A stretch of DNA of 64,000 bases from Burkholderia oklahomensis C6786 (lineage in GTDB: Bacteria; Pseudomonadota; Gammaproteobacteria; Burkholderiales; Burkholderiaceae). The notes beneath the pieces are model-generated. The model saw only the letters and a list, made by a program, of their open reading frames with translations. It was not told the DNA's origin and made no database searches. Position 1 is the first letter of the stretch; each line of letters opens with the position of its first letter. The stretch is from positions 3,596,001 through 3,660,000 of the forward strand of contig NZ_CP009555.1 of the NCBI RefSeq assembly GCF_000959365.1, read 5' to 3'. Shown here piece by piece: positions 40,044 to 50,048 of the stretch. A program made the position numbers and the translations under genes.

Positions 40044-42533
40044 ATGACGCTCACCCGTACCCTCGGCAAAACGGCGGCGTGGATCGTCGGCATCGTCGCG
40101 GTATTGACCGCGGCGCTCGGCGTGTTCATCTTCACGTTCGACTGGAATCGCGCAAAACCCTGGATCAACGAGCAGGCAAGCGCGTCGATCGGCCGGCCGT
40201 TCGAGATCCGCGGCGACATCAAGGTCGGCTGGCGGCGCCCCGACGGCGAAACCGGCTGGCGCGCGTGGGTGCCGTGGCCGATGTTCTCGGCGAGCCAGGT
40301 CGTGATCGGCAACCCGGCCTGGGCGAAGGCGCCCAATTTCGCGACGCTCGACGAAGCGCGCTTCGAGCTCGCGGTCCTGCCGCTCCTCGCACACGAGGTC
40401 GTGATTCCGACGATCGAGCTCGTCAACCCGGCGCTCGACGTCGAACGCCTCGCCGACGGCCGCAATAACTGGACCTTCGAATTCAAGAAGACTGCCGGCC
40501 CCTCGCCGTGGAAGGTGCAATTGCGCGACTTCGGCTTCGCAAAGGGGACGGTCGTGTATCGCGATGCGATCACGAAAGCCGATCTGACCGTCGCGATCGA
40601 CACGCTCGGCCAGCAGATCCCGCTCGGCGACGTGCTCAGGCAGCAGGAGGAGACGTCGCGGGCGGCGTCGGCGCAGCGCGTCGGCAAGAAGGGCGCGGCG
40701 CAGCTGACCGCGAAGGCGCAGGCCGAGATCGCATCCGGGGCGTCGGCGGCCTCGGCTGCGACGGCGCCCGGATCGGGCGGCGCTTCCGCGGCGAGCGGCG
40801 CGTCGGGCGCGAATGCGGCGGCGTCGGCCGGCAAGGCTTCCGCAGCGGATCGGGCGGCGATGGCCAAGGCGGCAAGCAAGAACGTTTCATCGAATGCGAC
40901 TGCCGCATCGGCGACGCCCGCGCCGTCCGGCGCGAGCGCCGCGCGCGTTGCGGCGGGCAAGCCTGCCGCGCCGGGCGCGGGTGCGGCCGGCGGATCGGCG
41001 ACGTCGGCCACCTTGGCCGTCCCGGCGTCCACGATCGCCTCCGGCGCGAGCAGCGCCAGCGCGGCGTCCGGCGCGGCCGCTGCGAAGAAGCCGACCGGTC
41101 CGACCTACGCATTCGGCCTGACGGTGAAGGGACGCTACAAGGGCGTGCCGGTCGACGGCACGGGCAAGATGGGCGGCGTGCTCGCGCTGCAGGACGCGTC
41201 GCGCCCGTTCCCGCTGCAGGCCGACGTGAAGGCGGGCGACACGCGCTTGGCGATCGTCGGCACGCTCTCCGACCCCGTGCATCTCGCGGCGATCGATCTG
41301 CGCCTGTGGCTGCAGGGCTCGAGCATGTCGCATCTGTATCCGCTCACGGGCGTGACGCTGCCCGACACGCCGCCGTACGCGACCGAAGGGCGCCTCATCG
41401 GCAATTTCAAGCGCGGCGGAAGCACGTTCCGCTACGAGAACTTCAATGGCCGCGTCGGCGGCAGCGATCTGCGCGGCACGCTCGAGTACGCGCAGCGCGA
41501 GCCGCGTCCGCTGCTGTCGGGCGAACTCGTGTCGAACCTGCTTCAGTTCTCCGACCTCGCGCCGATCATCGGCGCCGATACGGCGGCGAGCAAGGCGCGG
41601 CGCGGCGACACGACGAAGCAGCCGCCGGGCCGCGTGCTGCCTGTCGAGACGTTCCGCACCGACCGCTGGCGCGCGCTCGACGCCGACGTGAAGTTCACCG
41701 GCAAGAAGCTCGTCAAGCGCGCCGATTTGCCGATCACCGACCTGTACACGCACGTCGTGATGCAGGACGGCGTGCTGTCGCTGCTGCCGCTCAAGTTCGG
41801 CGTCGCGGGCGGGTCGCTTGCGACCGACGCGCGGCTCGACGGCAGCGGTGCGCCGCTGAAGGGGCGCTTCTCGGTGTCGGCGCGCCACCTGAAGCTGAAG
41901 CAGCTGTTCCCCACGCAGAAGGTGATGCAATCGGCGTTCGGCGAGATCAACGGCGACGCGGCGCTGTCGGCGACCGGCAACTCGCCGGCGGCGCTCGCGG
42001 CGACCGCGGACGGCGAGGTGAAGGCGCTCGTCACCAACGGCGCGATCAGCCGGCTGCTGATGGAGGCGGCCGGGTTGAACGTCGCGAACGTCGTCTACGA
42101 GAAGCTGTTCGGCGACCGCGACGTGAAGATCAATTGCGCGGCGGTCGATTTCGTCGCGACCAACGGGGTGCTCGATACGAAGGTGTTTGCGTTCGACACC
42201 GACGATGCGCTGATCAACGTCGACGGCCCGATCAGTTTGCGCGACGAAACCCTGGACCTGAAGATCCATCCGCACACGAAGGGCTTCCGTGTGTTCTCGC
42301 TGCGCTCGCCGCTTTACGCGAAGGGCACGTTCAAGAATCCTGACGTCGGCGTCGATGTGGGCGCGCTCGCGTTGCGCGCGGGCGCGATGGTCGGCCTCGG
42401 GCTGATCAATCCGTTCGCGGCGCTGGTTCCGCTGATCGCGCCGAGCAACAACAAGGACGTGCCGTGTTCGGTGTTGTTCGCGCAGTTGAAGATGCCGCCC
42501 AAGGCGCTCGCGCCGAACGTGTCGAAGAGGTAG
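40044..42533 (+). CDS. AsmA-family envelope protein
   Basis: The 829-residue protein has an N-terminal membrane anchor (about residues 11-32) followed by an AsmA domain ([17 protein letters not shown], then [13 protein letters not shown]) and a C-terminal AsmA/DUF3971-like beta-rich part. AsmA-like proteins bridge the periplasm and are linked to phospholipid transport to the outer membrane. An unusual Ala/Ser/Gly-rich low-complexity insert spans about residues 230-350. The start at 40044 ([13 protein letters not shown]) is preferred; an in-frame ATG at 40020 is possible. Confidence 0.88.
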   Translation: MTLTRTLGKTAAWIVGIVAVLTAALGVFIFTFDWNRAKPWINEQASASIGRPFEIRGDIKVGWRRPDGETGWRAWVPWPMFSASQVVIGNPAWAKAPNFATLDEARFELAVLPLLAHEVVIPTIELVNPALDVERLADGRNNWTFEFKKTAGPSPWKVQLRDFGFAKGTVVYRDAITKADLTVAIDTLGQQIPLGDVLRQQEETSRAASAQRVGKKGAAQLTAKAQAEIASGASAASAATAPGSGGASAASGASGANAAASAGKASAADRAAMAKAASKNVSSNATAASATPAPSGASAARVAAGKPAAPGAGAAGGSATSATLAVPASTIASGASSASAASGAAAAKKPTGPTYAFGLTVKGRYKGVPVDGTGKMGGVLALQDASRPFPLQADVKAGDTRLAIVGTLSDPVHLAAIDLRLWLQGSSMSHLYPLTGVTLPDTPPYATEGRLIGNFKRGGSTFRYENFNGRVGGSDLRGTLEYAQREPRPLLSGELVSNLLQFSDLAPIIGADTAASKARRGDTTKQPPGRVLPVETFRTDRWRALDADVKFTGKKLVKRADLPITDLYTHVVMQDGVLSLLPLKFGVAGGSLATDARLDGSGAPLKGRFSVSARHLKLKQLFPTQKVMQSAFGEINGDAALSATGNSPAALAATADGEVKALVTNGAISRLLMEAAGLNVANVVYEKLFGDRDVKINCAAVDFVATNGVLDTKVFAFDTDDALINVDGPISLRDETLDLKIHPHTKGFRVFSLRSPLYAKGTFKNPDVGVDVGALALRAGAMVGLGLINPFAALVPLIAPSNNKDVPCSVLFAQLKMPPKALAPNVSKR

Positions 42534-42858
42534 TCGACGGAGCCGCTCGCAGCGGCGGACGGCTTGGGCGGCGGTCTTCGCGATCTCGTGCAAGACTGCC
42601 GCCGTCGCGCCCGCTGTCGCCTTTCCTCGCTGCCGCCGTGCGGGATGTGTGCGCCGCCGCCGAGCTAGGCCAAACGCGTCCGTTCCCGTGCCGCCGCGGC
42701 GCAAGCCGATCGATCCCCGATTGTCGCAACACAAGCCGCTCGTGGTCGTTTGCCCGCGCATTGCATGCCTGTCGAGCGCGCTTGCGAGCAGCACGTCACC
42801 GACTCCTGCTAAAATATCCGGTTTCCCGTCGATCTCTCCTCTTTCACGAGGCCACGCT
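42534..42858 (+). other. Intergenic region between the AsmA gene and ybiT
   Basis: These 325 bases carry no supported gene. TAAAAT at 42810-42815 resembles a -10 box but has no -35 at the right distance. TCTCCTCTTTC near 42833-42843 is pyrimidine-rich. Confidence 0.5.
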
Positions 42859-44451
42859 GTGCTTTCTACCGCCAACATCACGATGCAATTCGGGCCCAAG
42901 CCCTTGTTCGAGAACATCTCGGTCAAGTTCGGGGAGGGCAACCGCTACGGCCTCATCGGGGCGAACGGCTGCGGCAAGTCGACCTTCATGAAGATTCTCG
43001 GCGGCGATCTCGAGCCGTCCGGGGGCAACGTCGCGCTCGAGCCGAACGTCCGTCTCGGCAAGCTGCGCCAGGACCAGTTCGCGTATGAAGACGTGCGCGT
43101 GCTCGACGTCGTGATGATGGGCCACACTGAGATGTGGGCCGCGATGTCCGAGCGCGACGCGATCTACGCGAACCCGGAGGCGACCGACGACGACTACATG
43201 CACGCGGCCGAGCTCGAGGCGAAGTTCGCCGAGTACGGCGGCTACGACGCCGAGGCGCGCGCGGGCGCGCTGCTGCTCGGCATCGGCATCGAAGAGAAAT
43301 TCCACAGCGGTCCGATGCGCGACGTCGCGCCGGGCTGGAAGCTGCGCGTGCTGCTCGCGCAGGCGCTGTTCTCGAATCCGGACGTGCTGCTGCTCGACGA
43401 GCCGACCAACAACCTCGACATCAATTCGATCCGCTGGCTCGAAGATACGCTCAACAACTACAACTCGACGATGATCATCATCTCGCATGATCGTCACTTC
43501 CTGAACTCGGTGTGCACGCACATGGCCGACATGGACTACGGCACGCTGAAGGTCTGGCCGGGCAACTACGACGACTACATGCTCGCGTCCGCGCAGGCGC
43601 GCGAGCGTCAGGCGGCCGCGAACGCGCGCGCGAAGGAGCGCGTCGCCGAGCTGCAGGATTTCGTGCGCCGCTTCTCGGCGAACAAGTCGAAGGCCCGCCA
43701 GGCGACGAGCCGCGCGAAGCAGATCGACAAGATCAAGATCGAGGAATTCAAGCCGTCGTCGCGGCAGAATCCGTTCATCCGCTTCGAGTTCGAGAAGAAG
43801 CTGCACAACATCGCGGTCGTCGCCGATTCGATCACGAAGCAATACGAACGGACGATCTTCCAGAACTTCAACCTGTCGGTGCAGCCGGGCGAGCGCATCG
43901 CGATCATCGGCGAGAACGGCGCGGGCAAGACGACGCTGCTGCGTTCGCTGCTCGGCAACCTGACGCTCGATCACGGCACGGTCAAGTGGGCCGAGAACGC
44001 GAACGTCGGCTACATGCCGCAGGACACGTACGAAGAGTTTCCGAACGACATCACGCTGATGGACTGGATCGACCAGTACCGCAAGGACGGCGACGACGAG
44101 ACGATGGTGCGCGGCACGCTCGGCCGCCTGCTGTTCTCGGCGGACGACATCAAGAAGTCGGTGAAGGTACTGTCGGGCGGCGAGAAGGGCCGCATGATCT
44201 GGGGCAAGCTGATGCTCGGCCGCCACAACGTGCTCTTGATGGACGAGCCGACCAACCACATGGACATGGAATCGATCGAGTCGCTGCAGATCGCGCTCGA
44301 GAAGTTCGAAGGCACGCTGATCTTCGTGTCGCACGATCGCGAATTCGTGAGCGGCCTCGCGAACCGGATCATCGAAGTGACGACGGACGGCACGCTCGTC
44401 GACTTCGGCGGGAACTACGAGGATTTCCTCGCGAGCAAGGGGCTGCAATAA
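42859..44451 (+). CDS. ybiT: ABC-F family ATPase YbiT
   Basis: The 530-residue ABC-F protein has two ATPase domains: P-loop GANGCGKST at about 34-42, first Walker [12 protein letters not shown], a charged linker (about 240-300), second P-loop GENGAGKTT near 352, signature LSGGEKGRM and second Walker [16 protein letters not shown] proteins act on the ribosome; YbiT matches by its N-terminus [25 protein letters not shown]. The start is GTG 42859; nearby ATGs do not fit the family. Confidence 0.92.
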   Translation: MLSTANITMQFGPKPLFENISVKFGEGNRYGLIGANGCGKSTFMKILGGDLEPSGGNVALEPNVRLGKLRQDQFAYEDVRVLDVVMMGHTEMWAAMSERDAIYANPEATDDDYMHAAELEAKFAEYGGYDAEARAGALLLGIGIEEKFHSGPMRDVAPGWKLRVLLAQALFSNPDVLLLDEPTNNLDINSIRWLEDTLNNYNSTMIIISHDRHFLNSVCTHMADMDYGTLKVWPGNYDDYMLASAQARERQAAANARAKERVAELQDFVRRFSANKSKARQATSRAKQIDKIKIEEFKPSSRQNPFIRFEFEKKLHNIAVVADSITKQYERTIFQNFNLSVQPGERIAIIGENGAGKTTLLRSLLGNLTLDHGTVKWAENANVGYMPQDTYEEFPNDITLMDWIDQYRKDGDDETMVRGTLGRLLFSADDIKKSVKVLSGGEKGRMIWGKLMLGRHNVLLMDEPTNHMDMESIESLQIALEKFEGTLIFVSHDREFVSGLANRIIEVTTDGTLVDFGGNYEDFLASKGLQ

Positions 44452-44463
44452 GGGAGACGATGA

Positions 44464-44490
44464 CGGCGGCCCGATCGGAAATGGCCGCCG
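44464..44490 (+). terminator. Weak hairpin after ybiT
   Basis: CGGCGGCC / GGCCGCCG with an 11-base loop, 12 bases after the ybiT stop codon. No T run follows, so it may not terminate by itself. Confidence 0.35.
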
Positions 44491-44608
44491 GACAATCAGA
44501 TTCGGTTTTGTTCGAGGTGGGGCAGGAATGTGGTCCGATGGGTTTCCTGCCCTCTGCCGTCGATGCGCGCTTTGCCGTCGGTTCTCGAGCGGGGCGGACG
44601 GTTCCCGC

Positions 44609-45244
44609 TTATCTCCTGCGTCGTTGATTGGCGTACGCCAATGGGCTCCAAGGAGACGAGCCCGAAGATGTCGTGGCGTACCGATACAGGTCGACTTGCT
44701 TGGGGCCGCTGACGATTCCGCCCACCACCGCTTGTCCAAGGTTGCCGCTACCGTAGGTGCTCGGCGCGGGGCCTTCGAGATACTCGGACAGATTCCACAG
44801 GTTTTCGCTTTGGCCTGCGCGATGAAGGTAGGCCACGGCTCGATCGGTTCCGGTGTCCCAATCCTCCATCCATTCGTCGCTCGTCATCCTACGCCAGAAT
44901 TGCGTGACGTCGACTGGAGCGTCGATGTGCCAGATCGGACCGCCACTGCCTGCGAATACCTTGCAACCGGATAAGTAGTAGGTGAAGAACAGCATGTCCT
45001 TGGTCGAGATCGATCCGGGTTGCAGCGTTTGCAGTTCGCCTTGTTTCCACGGCAGCCAAAGTATTTTTGCCGACTCGCCGTGATTGCCCGAATCGAGATC
45101 GATCCTGACGCCGCCATTCATCGAGTGAAGAAATACACTCAAGGTGCCCGGCGATTTCTGATTGAGACTCTGATCGAATTCGACAGTGAAAGCGCTGCCT
45201 GTTTTCATTGCCTGGCGAATCTGGGTTTCGAGTGAATTAGACAT
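44609..45244 (-). CDS. blf1: Burkholderia lethal factor 1 (BLF1)-like glutamine deamidase toxin
   Basis: The 211-residue product has the length and sequence of BLF1 (BPSL1549 of B. pseudomallei), a toxin that deamidates a glutamine of host translation factor eIF4A and stops protein synthesis. From recall of the family, its catalytic residues Thr88, Cys94 and His106 are all in register here: T88, then LSGC with Cys94, then IWH with His106. It begins MSNSLETQIRQAMKTG and also shares WKQGELQTLQPGSIS and AVVGGIVSG. There is no signal peptide or membrane segment. The gene stands alone on the minus strand between ybiT and an aldehyde dehydrogenase gene, and is visibly less G+C-rich than its neighbours, suggesting acquisition. 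ATG 45244 has an AAAGGAC ribosome-binding site. The fit is unusually close; only target activity is inferred. Confidence 0.92.
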   Translation of the reverse strand: MSNSLETQIRQAMKTGSAFTVEFDQSLNQKSPGTLSVFLHSMNGGVRIDLDSGNHGESAKILWLPWKQGELQTLQPGSISTKDMLFFTYYLSGCKVFAGSGGPIWHIDAPVDVTQFWRRMTSDEWMEDWDTGTDRAVAYLHRAGQSENLWNLSEYLEGPAPSTYGSGNLGQAVVGGIVSGPKQVDLYRYATTSSGSSPWSPLAYANQRRRR

Positions 45245-45551
45245 GGTCGTACGTCCTTTCGAGGAAAGGCGATTCACATGGTGGGCGAAAAGGCGGGCCC
45301 AACGTACATCACCGAAAGTCGGTCGCGCGTTTCGAGCGGCTCGACGAAATGGGCCCGCAGGCCGTTGCGGCGCGAGAGCGTCTCCTATTGAAATGCAATC
45401 CTTCGAGTGTAGCTCGCCCGGTGCGCCCCACGTTCTCCGCAACGATGGGGGATAACGTCCGCTTCTTACCCCAAGCAATAGGGATGCCGGGTGAGTCGAT
45501 GCGTTCGACTGGGTAGAATGACCACATTTCGACGGGAGACAAGAGGCTGCA
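45245..45551. other. Intergenic region between blf1 and the aldehyde dehydrogenase gene
   Basis: These 307 bases separate two divergent genes and must hold both promoters. A small hairpin (45255-45269) sits at the blf1 ribosome-binding site. No other structure was recognised. Confidence 0.55.
45255..45269 (-). promoter_or_regulatory. Hairpin over the blf1 ribosome-binding site
   Basis: CCTTTC-CTC-GAAAGG on the minus strand forms a 6-bp stem whose 3' arm contains the GAAAGG of the blf1 Shine-Dalgarno sequence, so it could limit translation. Whether it folds in the cell is not known. Confidence 0.4.
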
Positions 45552-46988
45552 ATGAAGATCTACGAACAGTTCTACATCGGCGGCGCGTGGCGCCCGAGCG
45601 CCGGCAACGGCACGATCGACGTGATCGACTCCGGCACGGAGGCCGTGATCGGCCGCGTTCCCGAGGGCACCGCCGAAGACGCGAAAGCGGCCGTCGCCGT
45701 CGCGCGCGCCGCGTTCGACGGCTGGGCCGCGACGCCGCCCGCCGAGCGCGCCCGCTATCTCTACAAGATCACCGAAAACCTGAAGGCGCGCAGCGAGGAA
45801 CTCGCGCAGTCGATCACGGGCGAAGTCGGCATGCCGATCAAGCTGTCGCGCGCGATCCAGGTCGGCGGGCCGGTCTACAACTGGGGCGCGTATGCGAAGC
45901 TCGCCGAGACGTTCGCGTTCGAAGAGCAGGTCGGCAATTCGCTCGTCGTGCGCGAGCCGGTCGGCGTCGTCGCGGCGATCACGCCGTGGAACTATCCGCT
46001 CAACCAGATCACGCTGAAGGTCGCGGCCGCACTCGCGGCAGGCTGCACCGTCGCGCTGAAGCCGTCCGAAATCGCGCCGCTCAATGCGTTCATGCTTGCC
46101 GAAGCGATTCACGATGCCGGGCTGCCCGCCGGCGTGTTCAACCTCGTATGCGGCTACGGGCCCGTCGTCGGCGAAGCGCTCGCGAGCGATCCCGATGTCG
46201 ACATGGTGTCGTTCACCGGCTCGACGCGCGCGGGCAAGCGCGTCGCCGAGCTGGCCGCGGCCGGCGTGAAGCGCGTCGCGCTCGAACTGGGCGGCAAGTC
46301 CGCGTCGGTGATTCTCGACGACGCGGATTTCGCGGCCGCGGTGAAGGGTACGGTATCCGCGTGCTATCTGAACGCGGGCCAGACGTGCTCCGCGCACACG
46401 CGGATGCTCGTGCCGGAATCGCGCTACGACGAAGCGCGCGAGCTCGCGAAGGCGGCGGCCGAAGCATATGTCGCGGGCGACCCGCGCGATGACGCGACGC
46501 GGCTCGGCGCGCTCGCGTCGGCGGTTCAGCAAGCGCGCGTGCAGGACTACATCCGGCGCGGCATCGACGAAGGCGCGGAACTCGTCACGGGCGGGCTCGG
46601 CATGCCGGAGGGCCTGACGCGCGGCTTCTTCGTGAAGCCGACCGTGTTCGGCCGCGTGAAGCCCGATGCGACGATCGCACAGGAGGAAATCTTCGGCCCC
46701 GTGCTGTCGATCGTCACGTATCGCGACGACGACGACGCGGTGCGGATCGCGAACGATTCGCCGTACGGTCTCGGCGGTGCGGTGTGGTCGGGCAGCGACG
46801 AGCACGCGCTGCGCGTCGCGCGGCGCATTCGCACGGGCCAGGTCGACATCAACGGCGGTGCCTGGAACATGGCTGCGCCGTTCGGCGGTTTCAAACAGTC
46901 GGGGATCGGCCGCGAGAACGGTGTGTACGGGCTCGAGGAATATCTGGAATACAAATCGATGCAGTTGCGTCCGAAAAAGAACGCATAA
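45552..46988 (+). CDS. NAD(P)-dependent aldehyde dehydrogenase family protein
   Basis: The 478-residue enzyme has the family features ITPWNYPL, the cofactor-domain FTGSTRAGK, the general base Glu245 (LELGGKS) and the nucleophile Cys279 (NAGQTCSA). It oxidises an aldehyde to the acid; the natural substrate cannot be told. It is followed by two tandem terminator hairpins, so it appears to be a single-gene unit divergent from blf1. Confidence 0.9.
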   Translation: MKIYEQFYIGGAWRPSAGNGTIDVIDSGTEAVIGRVPEGTAEDAKAAVAVARAAFDGWAATPPAERARYLYKITENLKARSEELAQSITGEVGMPIKLSRAIQVGGPVYNWGAYAKLAETFAFEEQVGNSLVVREPVGVVAAITPWNYPLNQITLKVAAALAAGCTVALKPSEIAPLNAFMLAEAIHDAGLPAGVFNLVCGYGPVVGEALASDPDVDMVSFTGSTRAGKRVAELAAAGVKRVALELGGKSASVILDDADFAAAVKGTVSACYLNAGQTCSAHTRMLVPESRYDEARELAKAAAEAYVAGDPRDDATRLGALASAVQQARVQDYIRRGIDEGAELVTGGLGMPEGLTRGFFVKPTVFGRVKPDATIAQEEIFGPVLSIVTYRDDDDAVRIANDSPYGLGGAVWSGSDEHALRVARRIRTGQVDINGGAWNMAAPFGGFKQSGIGRENGVYGLEEYLEYKSMQLRPKKNA

Positions 46989-47002
46989 GGAAGCATGCAT
47001 AA

Positions 47003-47025
47003 GCGTGCATCAAGCACGCATCTTT
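47003..47025 (+). terminator. First terminator hairpin after the aldehyde dehydrogenase gene
   Basis: GCGTGC / GCACGC stem with a 5-base loop followed by ATCTTTTT, 15 bases after the stop codon. Confidence 0.65.
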
Positions 47026-47035
47026 TTGTGGCGAC

Positions 47036-47070
47036 ACGGCATGCGTTCACGCGGACGCATGCCGTTTTTC
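47036..47070 (+). terminator. Second terminator hairpin
   Basis: ACGGCATGCG / CGCATGCCGT, a 10-bp stem with a 10-base loop and TTTTC after it. It lies just downstream of the first hairpin. Confidence 0.85.
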
Positions 47071-47142
47071 TTGACGACGGTCAAGACGCTTCGCCGGCAA
47101 TCGCCGATCATCGAATTTTTTCTGCCGTATCGAGAGGTTGCG

Positions 47143-48333
47143 ATGACCGGTCCCACACCTTTTCCGCCGCTCAAGATCCGCGGCCGTTCGCTGTTGCCCG
47201 TCGTGCAGGGCGGAATGGGCGTCGGCATCTCCGCGCATCGGCTTGCCGGGAGCGTCGCGCGCGAGGGCGCGCTCGGCACGATCGCGAGCATCGACTTGCG
47301 CCATCACCACACCGATCTGATCGAGCGCTGCAAGCGGCATCCCGATCGCGAAACGATGGAGGCCGCGAATCTCGAAGCGCTCGCGCGCGAGATTCAGCGC
47401 GCGAAGACATGGAGCGAGGGCCATGGGATGGTCGCCGTCAACGTGATGAAGGCGGTGCGCTCGCATGCGGACTATGTGCGCATCGCATGCGAATTCGGTG
47501 CGGACGCGATCGTGATGGGCGCCGGATTGCCGCTCGATCTGCCGGATATGACGCAGGGGCATGACATCGCGCTGATTCCGATCCTGTCGGACAGCCGCGG
47601 GATCGCGCTCGTGCTGAAGAAATGGATGAAGAAGGGGCGCCTGCCCGATGCGATCGTGATCGAGCATCCGGCGCATGCGGGCGGCCATCTCGGCGTGACG
47701 AATCTCGACGACATGGGCGATCCGCGTTTCGAATTCGCGCGCGTCATCGAAGAGACCGTGCAGACGTTCGCGTCGCTCGGGCTCGAGCGCGAGCAGATTC
47801 CGCTCATCGTCGCGGGCGGCATCAACAGTCACGATGCGGTGCGTGCGGCGCTTGCCGAAGGCGCGGACGGCGTGCAGGTGGGCACGCCGTTCGCGGTCAC
47901 CGAAGAGGGCGATGCCCATCCGAACTTCAAGCGCGTGCTCGCGAATGCGACGCCGGACGACATCGTCGAGTTCGTGAGCGTCACGGGGCTGCCCGCACGC
48001 GCGGTGAAGACGCCGTGGCTCGAGCGCTATCTGCGGCACGAGGCGCGCATCCGCGCGAAGATCGGCGCGCTCAAGCAGCGCTGCCCGTCAGCGCTCGAAT
48101 GCTTGACCGTATGCGGATTGCGCGACGGCATCGAGCGCTTCGGCCACTTCTGCATCGACACGCGCCTCGCCGCCGCTCTGCGCGGCGACGTCGCGAACGG
48201 ACTGTTCTTCCGCGGCCGCGAGTCGCTGCCGTTCGGGCAGGCGATCCGCAGCGTGCGCGACCTGCTCGAGCTGCTGCTGACGGGCACCGCGCCCGAGCCT
48301 GCGACAAACCGTCCTACATTCTCGCTTGCGTGA
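47143..48333 (+). CDS. Nitronate monooxygenase-like flavin oxidoreductase
   Basis: The 396-residue TIM-barrel protein of the nitronate monooxygenase/2-nitropropane dioxygenase family has GGMGVGIS at the N-terminus, the active-site-type EHPAHAGGHLG and the FMN phosphate site GGINSHDAVRAALAEGADGVQVGTPF. It probably binds FMN. The C-terminal extension (about residues 310-396) with several cysteines is longer than in typical nitronate monooxygenases, so its substrate is open. The start at ATG 47143 follows GAGAGG. Confidence 0.82.
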   Translation: MTGPTPFPPLKIRGRSLLPVVQGGMGVGISAHRLAGSVAREGALGTIASIDLRHHHTDLIERCKRHPDRETMEAANLEALAREIQRAKTWSEGHGMVAVNVMKAVRSHADYVRIACEFGADAIVMGAGLPLDLPDMTQGHDIALIPILSDSRGIALVLKKWMKKGRLPDAIVIEHPAHAGGHLGVTNLDDMGDPRFEFARVIEETVQTFASLGLEREQIPLIVAGGINSHDAVRAALAEGADGVQVGTPFAVTEEGDAHPNFKRVLANATPDDIVEFVSVTGLPARAVKTPWLERYLRHEARIRAKIGALKQRCPSALECLTVCGLRDGIERFGHFCIDTRLAAALRGDVANGLFFRGRESLPFGQAIRSVRDLLELLLTGTAPEPATNRPTFSLA

Positions 48334-48336
48334 GAC

Positions 48337-48350
48337 TTGATGTTCATCAA
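48337..48350 (+). promoter_or_regulatory. FNR/ANR-type binding site upstream of ompW
   Basis: TTGATGTTCATCAA matches the FNR consensus TTGAT-N4-ATCAA exactly. Its centre is about 62 bases before the ompW ATG. A GAGAAT -10-like element at 48373-48378 would put the site near -41.5, the position of an FNR class II activator site. Confidence 0.7.
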
Positions 48351-48405
48351 TATAAGTGGGGAACCATCCCCTGAGAATGAAGCCTGTTCTTAGGGGGTCC
48401 TTAAC

Positions 48406-49050
48406 ATGCGTCGTCAAACAATTCGTAATTGCACCACCGCCATCGCCTGTGCAGTCGGCCTTGCGATGATTCCGTCGCTGTCGCATGCGGCTTCGCCCGG
48501 GGAGGGCATCAATCAAGGCGATATCATCGCGCGCGTTCGCGGGATCAGCATCATGCCGGACGAACGCACGAGCAATACGCTGTCGGCGTTGAACGTGGGC
48601 GTGAACAACGCAATCGTCCCCGAACTCGACTTCACCTACATGATTCGCGACTATCTGGGCGTCGAGCTGATTCTCGGCACGTCGCGGCATCAGCTCACGT
48701 CGTCGCTCGGCGATCTCGGCGGCGTCGGCGTGCTGCCGCCGACGCTGCTGCTGCAGTATCACTTCAATCACGCCGGCAAGGTGCGGCCGTACGTCGGCGC
48801 GGGCATCAACTACACGCTGTTCTACAACAACGGGCTGCACGCGGGCGGCGAGGGGATCGGGATCAACAACCACAGCTTCGGTCCCGCGCTGCAGTTCGGC
48901 GTCGACGTGCAAGTGACGAAGAAGCTGTTCGTCAACGTCGACGTGAAGAAGATCTGGATGCACACCGATGCGACGCTCGGCGGCCAGCCGCTTGGCCGGC
49001 TGAACATCGATCCGCTCGTCGTGGGCGTCGGCGTCGGGATGAAGTTCTAA
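48406..49050 (+). CDS. ompW: OmpW-family outer membrane protein
   Basis: The 214-residue protein has a signal peptide cleaved near residue 28 (SLSHAA) and an eight-strand barrel pattern typical of OmpW: GDIIARVRGISIMPDE, LDFTYMIRDYLGVELILGTSRH, LLLQYHFNHAGKVRPYVGAGINYT and a C-terminal Phe. OmpW forms a narrow hydrophobic channel in the outer membrane. The perfect FNR-type box upstream suggests control by oxygen, as known for enteric ompW. Confidence 0.93.
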   Translation: MRRQTIRNCTTAIACAVGLAMIPSLSHAASPGEGINQGDIIARVRGISIMPDERTSNTLSALNVGVNNAIVPELDFTYMIRDYLGVELILGTSRHQLTSSLGDLGGVGVLPPTLLLQYHFNHAGKVRPYVGAGINYTLFYNNGLHAGGEGIGINNHSFGPALQFGVDVQVTKKLFVNVDVKKIWMHTDATLGGQPLGRLNIDPLVVGVGVGMKF

Positions 49051-49082
49051 GTATCGAGAGAATCGAAAAGTGTTGGGGTTGG

Positions 49083-49114
49083 CGGCACGGCTTCATGCGT
49101 GCCGTCTTTTTTTT
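49083..49114 (+). terminator. Rho-independent terminator after ompW
   Basis: CGGCACG / CGTGCCG stem with an 8-base loop followed by TCTTTTTTTT, 33 bases after the ompW stop codon. Confidence 0.9.
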
Positions 49115-49176
49115 GCGCCGCTTCGTTTCGGGATGCTGATGGAATCCGTGTGCGCCGCTCGTGCGGCAGGCCGCGC

Positions 49177-49380
49177 TTACAGCTTGTCGTACTGAAAGCG
49201 CATCGCGGTGCCTTCGCGCGTGATGCGCTCCCAGACCGCCTGCTTCTCGGCGTCCGTCATGAACACCCAGTTCGAGACTTCGAGCGCGGTGCGTCCGCAG
49301 CCTTTGCAGACTTCGTCGAAGAGCGTCGAGCAGACGCCGATGCAGGGGCTGTCGGGTTTGTCGTGAAGATTCGAGGTCAT
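49177..49380 (-). CDS. DUF1289 small cysteine-rich protein
   Basis: The 67-residue protein has cysteines at 13, 17, 25 and 28 in the pattern CIGVC ... CKGCGR and the later VWERITREG segment, which define DUF1289. Function unknown; a metal or Fe-S site is likely. It is convergent with ompW. Confidence 0.88.
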   Translation of the reverse strand: MTSNLHDKPDSPCIGVCSTLFDEVCKGCGRTALEVSNWVFMTDAEKQAVWERITREGTAMRFQYDKL

Positions 49381-50048
49381 TGGAACATTGAATTCGGTGG
49401 TCGCCGCGCGAGCGGCAAGCCGTTATGTTAAAGCATGTGCTCGGAACGTCCGGCGACGCCGTCGAGGGCGGTTCCGCCGACGCGGCCGAGTCGAGCGGTA
49501 CGGGCCTGGGCCGAGGTGCCGCGGCGATATCGCGGGATGTCGCGGCGATGAGTCGAGCGGCGATGTCTCGTCGGCTGGCGGGCGGCGCGCCGCTTTCGCG
49601 GTCCGTGGCGATTCGCATCGGTGTTCGCGCCGGCCGGCTTCGGCCGTCGGGCGACCAACTGTGATGAAGCCGGGATGGTCGTCCGATTGCTGCGCAGCCG
49701 GCGTTGCCGGGTGGGCGATAGTACGGCTCGATGCAAGCGCCGAATCGAGACGCTTGGCTGAAGCCGTCAATCCGGAACGGCCAATCGGGAATGATCGATC
49801 CGGCGCCGCTCATCCGGAGTTGCCCGTTCCGCACTGACAATCGGCGCGCTCGACTTTCGGCTCGGTCGAAGCGCTGAGTTGGAGAGGCGTCAAGCGAAGC
49901 ACTCAATTCCCGCGCAAGACGAGCCGCGTCGCGGAAACGCGAAGCCGAAATCGCGCCGGTCTTCCAACCGAAGTCCCAACCGAAGAACCGCCGGCGGAAC
50001 GCAAATCGAGCAAATCGAACAACTGCGCGTCGCCGACGTTCCGCTCGT
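49381..50048. other. Intergenic region between the DUF1289 gene and mntH
   Basis: No gene can be supported in these 668 bases. Short open frames on both strands lack any recognisable domain and have no ribosome-binding site. A nine-base direct repeat CAACCGAAG occurs twice near 49967-49990. It should contain the promoter of the DUF1289 gene (minus strand, near 49400-49440) and the mntH 3' end. Confidence 0.5.

Noticed and set aside
44464..44490. Strong terminator after ybiT
   Set aside because: The stem is good but no T run follows, so it is kept only as a weak hairpin.
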